Shown: one piece after another, positions 21,264 through 32,174 of the stretch
Position numbering within the stretch: position 1 is the stretch's first letter
How the letters are laid out: each line of letters opens with the position of its first letter
Source of the DNA: Symbiodinium natans
Taxonomy: Eukaryota; Sar; Dinophyceae; Suessiales; Symbiodiniaceae
Assembly: GCA_905221605.1 (NCBI GenBank)
Contig: CAJNDS010002134.1
Span: 311,342 to 375,341 of the forward strand
Length of the DNA: 64,000 bases
Direction of reading: 5' to 3'
The notes under the pieces: generated by a model
Told to the model about the DNA's origin: nothing
The model's input: only the letters and a program-made list of their open reading frames with translations
The model's database searches: none
Program-made: the position numbers and the translations under genes

Positions 21264-24200
21264 GTATGTATTTATATATGCATATATACATATATCCATG
21301 TATTTTTGTTGGTGCAATAAGATATTACAGCATTACTAAAACACCCTTTGGTACTCTTCGTCGCCTTACTACCATTCCTACCGCCATTTATCTTGCTCTC
21401 AATATAAACATTTCGACGATTTCTACCACTATTGGTGGGTACTTCTAAAAAGGCACTAAACCCCAACCCCTAAACCCTAAACGTTAAACCCTAAACCCTA
21501 AACCCCAGAAAGGTCCTTCTCCGGGTCGAAAGTCTTTCGCAAGGCTGCTGGGCCGCTTTTTGCCTGCTTGTCCTGATCTCGGGGGTTTTGTAGATTTTGC
21601 TACAGGGTCTTTTGGGATGTCCCCCCCTTATACTAACAATCCTTAATAGGGATTATAGACCCCCCGCCCTATAATAATCCCTTTTAAGGACTGCTAGTAC
21701 AAAGGGGAGAATCCCAGGTTCCAAACTCCAACCGCACTTAATTTTGCATGGCAAGTCGCGGCAGCATGGGGGCCAAGTGTTACAGCAAACGGCACAACGT
21801 GGCATTGTGGCCAGACTCTCAAGGACAAGTGGGGGGGTTTCCGAATGTAGGGGCACCCTTTCTTGGGGGGTCCCTTGAAGGGGATTCTATCCTAATTGGG
21901 GGAAATCGGACTTGGTTCGTGGAAAAAGCCAAGTTCGCGTCCTGCTCTTTCGCTGACATGCCCCAGACATCGCTGCTACCGACCTGAAGGCGTTGTCGGG
22001 CATTGGGGGCTGCAGGACATCCTCACAGCCTGGGAAATGAGCCCTAAGAATTCACGTACCCCATGCCGCCAGATGCAAGTAAATCCTAACTCCCATTGCT
22101 AGCTCCTGAGTTTCAAGACCTTAAGCCCTGGACCCTCTATCTCCACCGGCATCTAGCGGGGTACTTTGCCTGGGGCGGGGGGAGGAGTTCTCGGCAAACC
22201 CTACCTAGACCTAGATGTAAAACGCCTAAAACCCTTCAAAATCCTACAAACCCCAGAAGCCCCAAGGACCCTAAACCCTTGCAACCTCTAAAATATCCGT
22301 CGCCAAGCTGAGCACCCCGCCTTCCGTTTACGAATGCTATCCTGAGCCTCCTTGGCCTCTGCGAAATTTCCGTCCTGCAAGGCTTTCTAAGGGTAGTTGC
22401 ATGGGCCTTTAATTTGGTCCCCTACCTCCTTGGGTTGTAGAAGGTATATAAGGGGTATATAAGGGGTCCCCTTTACAGGGCCCATATTCAGGGACCATGT
22501 AACTACCCTAAAAGGCTTGCGAGAGTTCAGGGCTTGGGGATTAGGCTTGCGGACTCGGCAGACTAAAGCTTAGCGGGGGGTGAGGGTGCCAGGGCAGCAA
22601 CACCTACAGCCCACAACCAAATAACAACCAACCAGCAACCAAACAACAGCCAACAACCAAACAACAACCAACAACCAACTGGAAACCAAGCAGCAAGCGA
22701 GCTGCAACAAACAAGCAAAAAAAAGCAAGCAACCAAGGCAGCAAGGAAACAAAGGACACACGGAAACAAGGAAACAAGGAAGCAAGCAAACAAGCAAACA
22801 AGCAAACAAGCAAACAAGCAAACAACAAACAACCAACAACCAACAACCAACAACCAACAACCAACAACAAACAACAAACAACAAACAACAAACAACAAAC
22901 AACAAACAACAAACAACAAACAACAAACAACAAACAACAAACAACCACCAAACAAACGTCAAACAAACAACAAACAAGCAATACAAACAACAAACCAAAC
23001 ACAAACAACAACAAATAACAACAACGACCAGCAACCAACAACCACCAACAACCACTAACAACCACCAACAACCACCAACAACCACCAACAAGAACCAACA
23101 ACCACCAACAACCTCCACAAACCACCAACCACCACCAACAACCACCCAACCCACCCCAACCCACCCCAACCCACCCCAACCCGCCCCAACCTACCCAACC
23201 CACCCCAACCAATCCAAACCACCCAAACCTCCCACCAACCCACCAACCCAACAAACAACTAACAAACAAAACGCACCAAAACAAAACAACACAAACAAAA
23301 AAACTAAAAAAACAACAATAACAAAAACAATAACAAAAACAAACAAGAAGAATAATGGCAACAAGGACAACAATAACAATAATCATAACAAGACGTGGCG
23401 AACCAGAACGGCAAGAACAGGAAGAACAATGACAACAGAAATAATCAACCAAGACGCACTAATGTCAGTGATCCGCCGCCACCCAAACACAATCCTTAAA
23501 AAAACCCAAAAGCCGGAATTCAACTCGGGGAGTGTACCCCTAAACCCTAAACCCTAAACCCTAAACCCTAAACCCCAAAACCCTCAACCCTAAACCGGAA
23601 TTGAGATCCCAGAGTGTGCCCAGGCCTGCTGCTGAGAAAGTAGCGAAGGACCTCGCTCTTTGAAGGCCTTCTCAAAGGCTTCCTCCTCCTCGCGGTGCGT
23701 TGAGGGTTTAGGGTTTAGGGGAACAGGGTTTAGGGTATTGGGTTTAGGGGTATAGGGTTTAGGGTTTAGGGGAATAGGGTTTAGGGTTTAGGGTTTTTGC
23801 TGTCCTGCAGGGGGTTCAAGAGCTGTCGACTCGCCCGGGCTAGGGGGTTTGGGGGCTTAGGTGGTTTAGGGTTTAGGGGCTTCGGGGGTTTAGGGGTCCG
23901 GGTTTAGGGTTTAAGGGTTTCGACGCTCACTCCCGCACGAAGCAGGTAAGTTTTAGGGTTCAGGGTTCAGGGTCCAGTCAGTGTTTTTAGGGGCTTTCCG
24001 GGTTTGGGGTACTTAGACTACAAAGGACTTGATGGTAGCTACTTGTCTTTGGGTCCAGGACGTCCCCCATCAGATGTGCCTCAATGGAGACTTTTGTCCT
24101 AGCGAAATGTCTCCTGCTTTGATGGCTTAAGCCTTAACCCTCTGGCTTAGGGGTTGGGGTTTAGCAACTCTTGCCGGATGCTGGAAGGTGCATCTGCGCA

Positions 24201-27200
24201 TCTCCCCACATTTCAGGAACGCAGTCTTGCTACTATCTATATATTTTCAATCTGTCTATCTATAATATCTCTCTCTCTCTCTCTCGCAGACTCGGGAATC
24301 CGTCAGCTGCCGTCTGCAGCCCGATAGGCAATGCTCTCTGAGCAACGCCCCACCGCCCATGTTAAGCGGTGCAATCTATCTATAATATCTATATACATTA
24401 AATGTGTCATACATATTCGAGGCACTCCACACCGGCATTCGGGATGAGGGCCCCTCGAATGCGACATGCCGGGCTCATGCCCTTCGATACGTCTGATGTG
24501 TCGGTTTCCAAATGAACAAAAGGCGCCCTGCTCGGTTTTTAACATGGGCCTTTGTGGGTTCCCCCTTATACTAACAGTAATTAATTATCAGGGACTCGAA
24601 TACGGCCTTATTATATAATCCCTTTAGGGAGGGGATGGGTGTGCGTGTGTGTCTGTTGGTGTGCTTTGTGTGAGTCATAGGGTTTAGGGTTTAGGGTTTA
24701 GGGCTTACGTGGAGATTCATGGGTACTTATAGAGAGCGGCCTGTCACGGGGCCTGCGTTTTCCATGGGCATGTTTTGCGAATGTTGCGAGCACCCAGCAT
24801 AGAAGTCGCGATCTTTTTGTCGAAGTACCCCTTAGTTTAAGGGGGAATATCCCAAGGGCTTATAGGTGACCATAACCCAGAAAAGAGAAATAAAAGGTAC
24901 TACTGGGCATCCTAGACGGGTTCATGCCCTTCAACAACCGGCAACCTCCGCAACTTCAGATCACTTTGTAGCCTCATGCGCAACCGATGTTTGCATAGCT
25001 TTGCCTCTCAAACAATGACATCGCTGCTCAGCGATACTTGTCTGGTGCAATGAGAGACTGTCACCCCAGTGCGCGCATCTGGGTGGGGAAACAAGTTTGA
25101 CGGTAACCATCATGTCATGCCAGCTTTGTTGCCCCAGGGTCTAGTAGAAAGGCATCGCGATGGCACCCAAACCCTCAACCCTGAACCCTAAACCAACCCT
25201 GACATGTATACACGTATATATATATATACACGTATATGTATATATATATATATATATATGTCCTGCTTGCTTCGTTTCACCGCGAAGGCATCGGCTTTCT
25301 TCTGTCGGACCATTCCATTGCCATCGAGGAACAGTCCAGCCATGCCTTTTTCTATTAAGTGGTATAAGGAGTGACCCCTGGAAGGGACCTAAATTTGTCC
25401 CCCTATATTTACCTTACATAGTCCTTATATACCGAGGCAGCCCCGACATAACCCCAAATAACCCCTAAGGTCCCTTGTAAGGGTACCTGCTTTAGTCTCT
25501 TGATTAGAAGCAAAGAGGCTCTGCCACCCTTAGCCCCGAGCAAAGAGTGCTTCACAAGTTCGACACACCTCTACAGGACCCTCAAACCCTAAACCCTAAA
25601 CCCTAAACCCTAGACATGTTTGGAACAAACGAACTGCAACCAAAGCCGGAAGGTCCACAAGCCTTGGGATCCTCAACGTAGAGTGAAGTCCCCAAACCCC
25701 TAACCCTAAACCCTAAACCCTAAACCCTAAACCCTAAACCCTAAACCCTAAACCCTAAACCCTAAACCCTAAACCCTAACCCTAAACCCTAAACCCTAAA
25801 CCCTAAACCCTTAAACCCTAACAACCCAAACCCCGCCACCGAGCCAAAGCGCTCTCCGGGGCCATGGTCATCCATTCCTCCCGCCCGGAGCGGATTGGGT
25901 CGACCTGATCTGGTAGGGCTGAGGTTTGCGTGTTTAGGGTTGAGGGATTAAGCTGTTTAGGCCAGGCTTAGGGTTCAGAGTTTAGGGTTTAGGGTTCAGG
26001 GTTTCGGTCCGTTTATCCTCTATATAGTACGGCAGCGTTAAAGTAAGGACCCCCAAACGGGACCCTAATTTGTAGAACTACCCACATATAGACAGACAGG
26101 CAGACAGACTGACTGACAGATAGATAGATAGACATAGGATGATAGGGTGCAGCGCTATTCTCCAAGGGCCTTTTCCCGCAGCCCCTTAGTCTTGTTGCTT
26201 GCCAACCCCCTATCTGAGTTGAGCCACACTCCGTGCAAGTGCAACTGCCAACAGGGTAACAGTACCACCAGCCTTTTCAGTCACAGAACCCTTCAGTCAC
26301 AGAACCCTCAGCGTAAACCCCTAAACCCTAAACCCCAAACCCCAAACCCTAAACCCTAAACCCTAAACCCTAAACCCTAAACCCTAAACCCCAAACCCTA
26401 AACCCTACTGACTTGGCAATTCAGAAGAACATGCCTCCAAGGGACGTACTTGAGGTCCACCCCTTGCCGCTCTTCACCTTCGCCCCGCGGTCCCGTTTCG
26501 ACCTTTTTCGGTGCTGGATGCTTGGTTAGGGTTTAGGGTTTAGGGTTTAGGGTTTAGGGTTTAGGGTTTAGGGTTTAGGGTTTAGGGTTTAGGGTTTAGG
26601 GTTTAGGGTTTAGGGTCACAAGGGGGGTATATAACCCACTCCCTAAGGCTCCCTAAGCTTTCCTACGGACCCCCATATGTGTGGAGATCTTCAGTGGAGA
26701 AGGAGGATGACAGAAGGGGAAGTCATGGAATTACTACGTGGAATTGTGACAAGGGCTTTGAGAAAGTCACAGCAAACAAGAATAGCTGTTCGGGAAAAGT
26801 TTCATTCAGAAGCAAACGAATATGTCAAGGACGTGACAAGGCATTCTTCTGATGCTGCAAGAGTTTTTCAAAAGCAACAGGTATTCATATTGCAACAATG
26901 GCAAAAAGCCATTTTAACAACAGTGAAGCTCACCCACTTGTTGCTCCTACTGCTACAACCTTTCGGCTCTGTACGGAACGGAGAACAAGCTAGACCAACT
27001 AAGTTTAGAATGCGTTTTGATATTATATCGTAATAGCCACACAAGGAAATACAGATCATGCATGTTTCGTACATTTTCGATGCTTTACATTTAGGCTGAA
27101 GATACCAGATGGTACAATTGCATTGTCACGACCTTACTATCTCCTTGGTAGTTGAAAATGTCAAGAAACTATGAAGAAGAACAAGTCGTGGTTACATTTT

Positions 27201-29720
27201 CAGCCTTCATGTAAGCATGATACACTTGATTCAGTATCCGCCGTAAACGAAAATAAAACTTTCTTGAAACATGCGAAGAAAGTGCATTCAAGATTTAAAT
27301 TGAGGTGTATGACAATACTAACAACACAAAGTTCATGAATTTGGCATATGAAAAATATGTTTGCAATGGCAGGTACTCCGAGAGAGTATTTTGTTGATTG
27401 CAATTGAACAAAATGTGTTGAGGTCCTCTTGTGGCGAGAGGCGAGAAGCAACAAAGTCCGAAAAAAACCTAAACCTTAAACCCCAAACCACTAAACCCCT
27501 AAACCCCTAAACCCCTAAACCCCTAAACCCCTAAACCCCTAAAACCCTAAACCCCGGAACCCTAAAACCCCCCAACCCTCAACTTTAACCCTTAAACCGT
27601 AAACCCTGAACCACTAGCTCTAAACCCTAAACCCTTTAACTTTAACTCTAAAACCCTAAACCCTTAATTAACTTCAACCCGCTCTCTCTCTCTCTCTCTC
27701 GTGCGCTCGGAGATCCGACAGGCGCAGCAGCAAACCCCCCCACCCCTTCTTGCATCCCCAAACCCTTGCAGGCCGCTAATCGCCGCCTCCGAGTCGGATC
27801 CGCTGTCGGCGCCTACGGCGCCCACCGTGGCGCCCGGGAGTTGCGGGCCTTTCCTGGGTTTTTTGGACTTGGGTTTAGGGTTTAGGGTTTAGGGTTTAGG
27901 GTTTAGGGTTTAGGGTTTAGGATTTAGGATTTAGGGTTTAGGGTTTAGGATTGAGTTTGTTTTGGATTTAGGGCTCAGTTACAAATGTTTCGATTTACGC
28001 GTGTCGGGTTATCGTTGCGCAGGGGCCGTGCTAGTCTGGGTTTAGGATTTGTAGGGTTTAGGGTCTAGAGGTTAGGATTTACAAGGCTTAGGCCTGATTG
28101 TGTGCAGAGTTGACGTGTTCCTTTTTGTTCAGGGTTGTTGCTTTGGAGTCAGGGTCTAGGGCTTGTTGTTTAAGGCAATGCTGCTTTCCCTCCTGTACGG
28201 AAGGGCGATCCACATCGCAGGGAGTAGGACCTAGACTGTTAGAGCTTAAAGTGTTTTGTGCTTTGAAGCTTCTCAAAGTGTCCACTTTTATGGAAGTCCC
28301 AAAACTTCAGGGTGTTGGGCACCTATAAGGCATGGACCGAAAGCCATCTCTCCATGCTGTTCAGGTTCAGACATTTCGAGTGCCCCACTTCCCAAACCAA
28401 AAGTCGAGCCAGAGATTCTCTCAGGCTGCAAGTCTTTTGGTTTTAGGGTTTAGTGTTTGGTGTTTCGGGGTTGGTTGAGCTTTCAAATTTCCGCACCTCT
28501 CTGCAACCGTGCTTCGGGCGGGGCTTCACAGGTGATGGCGGATTCTTTTCCTCCTCAGCCTCTCCGGAGAATCCTGGCAACACCCCCCCCCCCCCCCAAA
28601 AAAAAAAAAAAAACAGACACCCCGTAGCTCTAAGGAAGATACAACCTTCATTGATGAGTACATGAACAAAAACAAATACCCGCAAAGGTCTTTATAGGTG
28701 TATTCCTCAAGCCTTCATGTGAAGTTACGGTGCGTTGGGCCTCCCAGTCGTGGCTCGGGGTTGATTCGACCCATCTAGGCTCTGCTGTGCTTAGGCGGGA
28801 AACGAGAAGTTGCGGGAACGATACCTGTGACCTGTACTGGCGGCCGCGGCAGCAGCGCCTGCACGTGGATCGAGTGGTTCTGCTGGAACTTCTTCCGGAA
28901 TTTCTTCAGTGACCTGCCGGTTAGAGACGGCCGAGATACTGGCACAGATGTGTCAAGAGCAAGCGTGCTGCCGTGCAAGCTAAGACCTCTCAGCTCGAGC
29001 CCCCCCAAAAAACCCCTGAATCGAATCGGCCGGCGGCACGGGTATAGCCAGACTCAGATATATGCATTCTGAAGAATAGGGCGTCGCAGAGGGGATCTGA
29101 TACTCGGCATGGGATTGTGGGGGGGGGGGGGGGGGGCAATTACCCCAAACCCTAAACCCTAAACCCTAAACCCTAAACCCTAACCCCTAAACCCTAAACC
29201 CTAAAGACCCTAAACCCTCTGCCTTTTGCTTTGCTTTGGTCCCGTTGGCACCTCGGGGGCTTCCACAGGCTTGGCCGCGAAATGCTCCTTCGCCCTCGCC
29301 AGGCATTCGTGGTAGATGCTCTTGAAGGACACCTGGTTCAGGGTCTAGGGGGTTTAGGGGGTTTAGGTTGGTTTAGGGAATTTAGAGCTCAGGGATAGGG
29401 GAGTTTAGGGGAGTCTAGGGTCTTTAGGGGGTTTATAGGTTGTATCGGGTTTAGGGAGGCTAGGGCATTTAGGTTTGGGGACGTCGGGGTCCAAGGACTT
29501 TTGTTTAGGGAGTTGAGGGTTCGGGGTTGCGAAATGTGCCGGGTGGTCGGCAGGGTGGTTCATTGCAGGTTCAGGGATGCAAATTGCCGGAAATGGGTAG
29601 CTTCTTCGGGCACAGCGGCCCACCGACTTGCAAAAAATCATGAGTGATCCATGAATGGAATTCTCGCCGAGTGTTGTGCCCACGGCCGATGAGTAGGTCG
29701 TGCAGTGTCTTCGGAAACAT
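18533..29720 (-). CDS. 23-exon gene of unknown function with Cys/His-rich segment and one in-frame TAG
   Basis: ATG at 29720-29718 is the first Met after an in-frame stop; TAA at 18535-18533. Exons: 29720-29628, 29332-29216, 28913-28832, 28573-28497, 27867-27774, 26513-26413, 25904-25840, 25568-25528, 25078-25020, 24527-24428, 24225-24171, 24098-24029, 23688-23626, 22374-22332, 22029-21980, 21572-21504, 21180-21142, 21093-20940, 20241-20177, 19816-19781, 19635-19564, 18982-18911, 18610-18533. Lengths sum to 1695 nt (565 codons) with consistent phase. Landmarks: MFPKTLHDLLIGRGHNTRRE at the N-terminus; an acidic/proline stretch; RKGPQLPG followed by GADSGSDSE; SGREEWMTMAPES; and ACLFCNKTHR...HRHYCMC, a possible zinc site. 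The GPQLPG and REEWMT motifs faintly recall GPALPP/DUF3752 proteins; this is a guess. Donors are mainly GT with several GC and GA. The exon 21093-20940 contains TAG at 21021-21019. The choice of frame at 24225-24171 and the exact ends near 20940 and 18911 are the weakest points. It could be two fused models. Confidence 0.65.
18621..18696 (+). repeat. TTTAGGG array
   Basis: Ten to eleven perfect heptamers beginning 11 bp from the last exon of the 18533-29720 gene. Confidence 0.95.
18717..18834. mobile_element. MITE family 2, diverged
   Basis: TTAGAGGCTCATGGGTACTTATAA-like left end, CAGTACCCTCAACCTCCAAG right end; central palindrome decayed. Confidence 0.6.
19041..19141 (+). repeat. TTTAGGG array
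   Basis: About 13 heptamers with one TTTATAGGG interruption. Confidence 0.95.
21230..21302. repeat. TA-rich microsatellite
   Basis: (AT)n at 21232-21261 followed by TATGTATG/CATATA units. Confidence 0.95.
21611..21718. mobile_element. MITE family 1, complete
   Basis: TTTGGGATGTCCCCCCCTTA ... CTAGTACAAAGGGGAGAATC; inverted arms of about 35 bp. Confidence 0.8.
22386..22515. mobile_element. Palindromic element (family 10)
   Basis: TAAGGGTAGTTGCATGGGCC ... GGGACCATGTAACTACCCTA; internal tandem GGTATATAAGGGGTATATAA. Confidence 0.75.
22600..23450. repeat. CAA/CAAC/ACC compound microsatellite, about 850 bp
   Basis: Purine-pyrimidine-skewed tract of CAA, CAAC, CCAAC and CAAA units drifting in composition from end to end. 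All minus frames across it (up to 282 codons of Cys/Leu/Val) are repeat artefacts. It lies in an intron of the 18533-29720 gene model. Confidence 0.95.
24549..24857. mobile_element. MITE family 1, interrupted
   Basis: Left arm at 24556-24600, right tip (TTTAAGGGGGAATATCCCAA) only at 24836-24857. Between them lie a heptamer tract and a family-2 fragment, suggesting nested insertions. Confidence 0.55.
24707..24741. mobile_element. MITE family 2, fragment
   Basis: GTGGAGATTCATGGGTACTT left tip only. Confidence 0.5.
24866..24916. mobile_element. MITE family 3, fragment
   Basis: GACCATAACCCAGAAAAGAG ... AAAGGTACTACTGGGCATCC. Confidence 0.5.
25692..25820 (-). repeat. CCCTAAA array
   Basis: About 17 heptamers with rare CCCTAA hexamers; intronic in the 18533-29720 gene. 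Confidence 0.95.
26525..26617 (+). repeat. TTTAGGG array
   Basis: Thirteen perfect heptamers starting a few bases from exon 26513-26413; borders the AT-richer island. Confidence 0.95.
26650..27466. other. AT-richer, repeat-free island of about 800 bp
   Basis: Clearly lower GC than its surroundings, with no heptamer, homopolymer or MITE. Holds a 118-codon plus frame (26677-27033) whose first part looks coding (EVMELLRGIVTRALRKSQQT, helical) and may end at CAACAG|GTATTC (26880). A minus frame at 27200-27454 is also present. Lies within an intron of the minus gene. Origin unknown: inserted DNA, retrogene or a nested gene. Confidence 0.6.
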
Positions 29721-29745
29721 GTCAGATCCTCTTCAACATCGCGTT
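29721..29745 (-). promoter_or_regulatory. 25-bp intergenic spacer with candidate trans-splice acceptor
   Basis: Between the TAA of one minus gene and the ATG of the next. Contains TTGAAGAG followed by GATCTGAC ATG, an AG that could accept a spliced leader. No room for a conventional promoter. Confidence 0.45.
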
Positions 29746-31956
29746 TTATTCATCGTTTTCCCCACCCGGCGTTGCATTTGACAGCGTTTCCTGGCAAAGT
29801 GTCGTTGAGATTATTGTCGTGCATTTTTTGGGTAGTTCTTAAGCAAACAGTGGTCATCGTCGCAGGACACAAAGCCCGCCGAAAAACGACGTACACCCCC
29901 AAGCCAAACTTCGCCAGCACTGGAGCAGCGAGGATTCTTCCACTCTCCCACCCCACAAAAACTCATGACACTACGCCCTATATAACCCCGGTCAGGGTCG
30001 TGAGGGTTTTGTATTTATAGCGATGTATATATAAGGATTTATCTTTAGGGCTTGCGTATGATTCAGGGTGCAACCCCTTTTTTACAACCAGGACTGCCAG
30101 CTGCCGGGAAAATGCACCCTAAGACATCAAACCCTCGCAGCCTTGATCTCCGCACTCCGGTAGGCGTTGCCGTTGTCCTCCTTCTCTCAAGGCCGTTTGG
30201 GGGTTTAGGGTTTAGGGTTTAAGGAGTTTAGGGCTTAGGGCTTAGGGCTTAGCCTGGGGGGGTTGCGAGACTCAAGAGGCACCTGGGAAGACAAAGGGTG
30301 TCCTTTTCGGTCTAGAGGGGCAAATACCAATTCAGCATGGGAACCCAAATGCGAAACTATAACAATGATAACAAGTAACAAGGGGCTACTCTGGGTCCTA
30401 TCGTTTATAGGGTTCTTAGGGGGGGGGTTCAAGGGGGGCAGGTACCTAGGGAACCTTAGGGAAGCTGGGAGTATTGGGGAACCTTGGGTTGCCTACCCCC
30501 CTTGAACTCCCCTCCCTTAAGAGCCCTATATAGTGCATTTGAGTTTTAACCTTTGGCTCTGGAAGACTGGAAGGGGTGCATCACACCCAAACAATGTGAA
30601 GAAAGTGGTTCACTATAGGGGTGGAAGGCGACATGGGATGTTCTGGGGTCACGATAGGGGCGATGTGCATGCTTACGTGCATGTTTTGTGCTTAGGGTTC
30701 CGTAAACCCTAGAACCCTAAACGCTAAACCCTAAACCCTCAGGGGAGTAGGGACCAAGGGACCGCCAGCAAGGAAGCTAGGCTCCATGGACCTCAGGGCA
30801 CATTCCCCATCCCTAACATAATGAACCTTGCGTCAAGGCGATCCTTCTTCCTGCACTGCGAGCCCCTAAACCCTAAACCCTAAACCCTAAACCCTAAACC
30901 CTAAACCCTAAACCCTAAACCCTAAACCCTAAACCCTAAACCCTAAACACCAAAGCCGCGTCCTGCGTCAGGCGGAAGGCCTGCAACAAATGTCGCAGCT
31001 TCTTTCTGGCCTGCCCGGCGGTATCAAACTCTGGCGATGGCTCCAGCCATAGGCGCATGGTTTAGGGGTTTTAGGGTTTAGGGTTTCGGGTTTAGGGTTT
31101 AGGGGAACACAGCCCGATGCGTCTCATGCGGAGACTGTGCTTCGTGGAGGCACGCAACAAGCAAATCTAAACACCCCATGAAGGCGTATGAGGCAGGGTT
31201 TATGTTACTGTTAGCGGTGAGTGTATATGGGGCTCACCCTAAACCCTAAACCTTGAACCCTAAACCCTAAACCCTGAACCCTAAACCCTAAACCTTTGTT
31301 TCATCTAACGCGGCCTGCTTGTTCTGAAGACCATCGAGTCGGACGGTCTCCCCATCGTCGATGTTCTGTGTGTAGGGGAGGGCCCTTATTCCTTTTCTTT
31401 CTGGTCTAGGGTTTAGGGTTTAGGGTTCCCTTTACAAGCCCCTTCAAACCAAAAAGGGCACCTTGCACCTGTACCTCAAACAAGAGGGTTAAGGTAAACA
31501 TCATCAATTCGGAAAACGCTCTCCCTTCTTTCAGTGAAGCCCTAGACCCTAAACTCTAAACCCTTAAACCCTAAACCCTAAACCCTAAACCCTAAACCCT
31601 AAACCCTAAACCCTAAACCCTACTCTCTTATCCTACGTGCGGCTTGCGAGGTCCGAGACGACCCCAAAATCACACTGAGTGCCAAAGTCCCTCGGCGCTT
31701 GCAGCGTTCTCTAAATTAGGCTCCCCATTTTGGTCCCCCCCCTGTAGAATATGGAGACGGCACACTTATCATAAGGACCAAACCCTAAACCCTTTAACCC
31801 TTAACCCTAAACCGTAAACCGTGTTGAAGAGAACTGCGCACATGCCTTCGCAATCTTGTTTCGCGCAAAACCCCCATCTCCGTCCTCGAAGACAGTCTCC
31901 AGCTCCTCCTCAACGCTGTCGTCCAGCTGAAGTAGCGACCCTATCCTTACATCCAT
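29746..31956 (-). CDS. Complete 9-exon gene, 209 aa, unknown product
   Basis: ATG at 31956-31954, TAA at 29748-29746. Exons: 31956-31842, 31697-31637, 31541-31469, 31365-31294, 31040-30963, 30855-30802, 30183-30133, 29942-29862, 29790-29746; total 630 nt, all phases consistent. Donors are six GT and two GA (after 30963 and 29862); all acceptors AG. Seen in the protein: acidic N-terminus DDSVEEELETVFEDGDGGF, a hydrophobic FSELMMFTLTLLFEVQ, NIDDGETVRLDGLQNKQ, a basic ARKKLRHLLQAFRLTQ helix, CRKKDRLDARFIMLGMGN and a short polar tail. The EDGDGGF stretch looks loosely like an EF-hand loop but lacks the full pattern, so I do not call it. The last intron (29861-29791, 71 bp) consists of a short element also seen near 60800. 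The stop lies 25 bp upstream of the next start codon, so the two genes are head-to-tail. Confidence 0.75.
30400..30534. mobile_element. Palindromic element (family 7)
   Basis: TATAGGGTTCTTAGGGGG / CCTTAAGAGCCCTATA arms plus inner GGTTCAAGGGGGGCAGGTAC / TACCCCCCTTGAACTCCCCT. Confidence 0.8.
30866..30950 (-). repeat. CCCTAAA array
   Basis: About 12 perfect heptamers between exons 5 and 6 of the 29746-31956 gene. Confidence 0.95.
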
Positions 31957-32143
31957 GAGGCAGCAGGGGGTTTAGGGTTTAGGTTTCTTTTGCTTGAATG
32001 AGCTTCCCATCTACCAAGCTTCTGGCTCCGAGCCAGATATAGTTCCCCAAGCAAAGAATCCCCTCACCCACGCCGGACCACATTCTAGGGTTTAGGGTTA
32101 TCGTGTGTCCGCCCCGCTACGCGTTCGCGGCTTTCAGCTCTTT

Positions 32144-32174
32144 CTCGCTTGTTTCTACTCAGTAACTTCAGTCT
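32144..32174 (+). promoter_or_regulatory. Pyrimidine tract and tandem AG before start codon
   Basis: CTCGCTTGTTTCTACTCAG then TAACTTCAG then TCT ATG. A possible spliced-leader acceptor for the 32175 gene. Confidence 0.4.

Noticed and set aside
22563-23452. Minus ORFs up to 282 codons rich in Leu, Val, Cys, Trp
   Set aside because: CAA/CCAAC microsatellite translated; no membrane-protein pattern beyond the repeat.
24169-24225. CCCH zinc finger (CGEMRRCTFQHP) in the 18533-29720 gene
   Set aside because: That frame does not join the next exon; the alternative frame joins 24098-24029 smoothly with a GA donor.
25531-25580. Plus exon PEQRVLHKFDTPLQ
   Set aside because: Minus reading of the same DNA (CVELVKHSLLGAK) fits the phases of both neighbours.
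31360-31390. Sirtuin motif YTQNID
   Set aside because: The YTQ residues lie before the splice acceptor; the downstream sequence lacks other sirtuin motifs.
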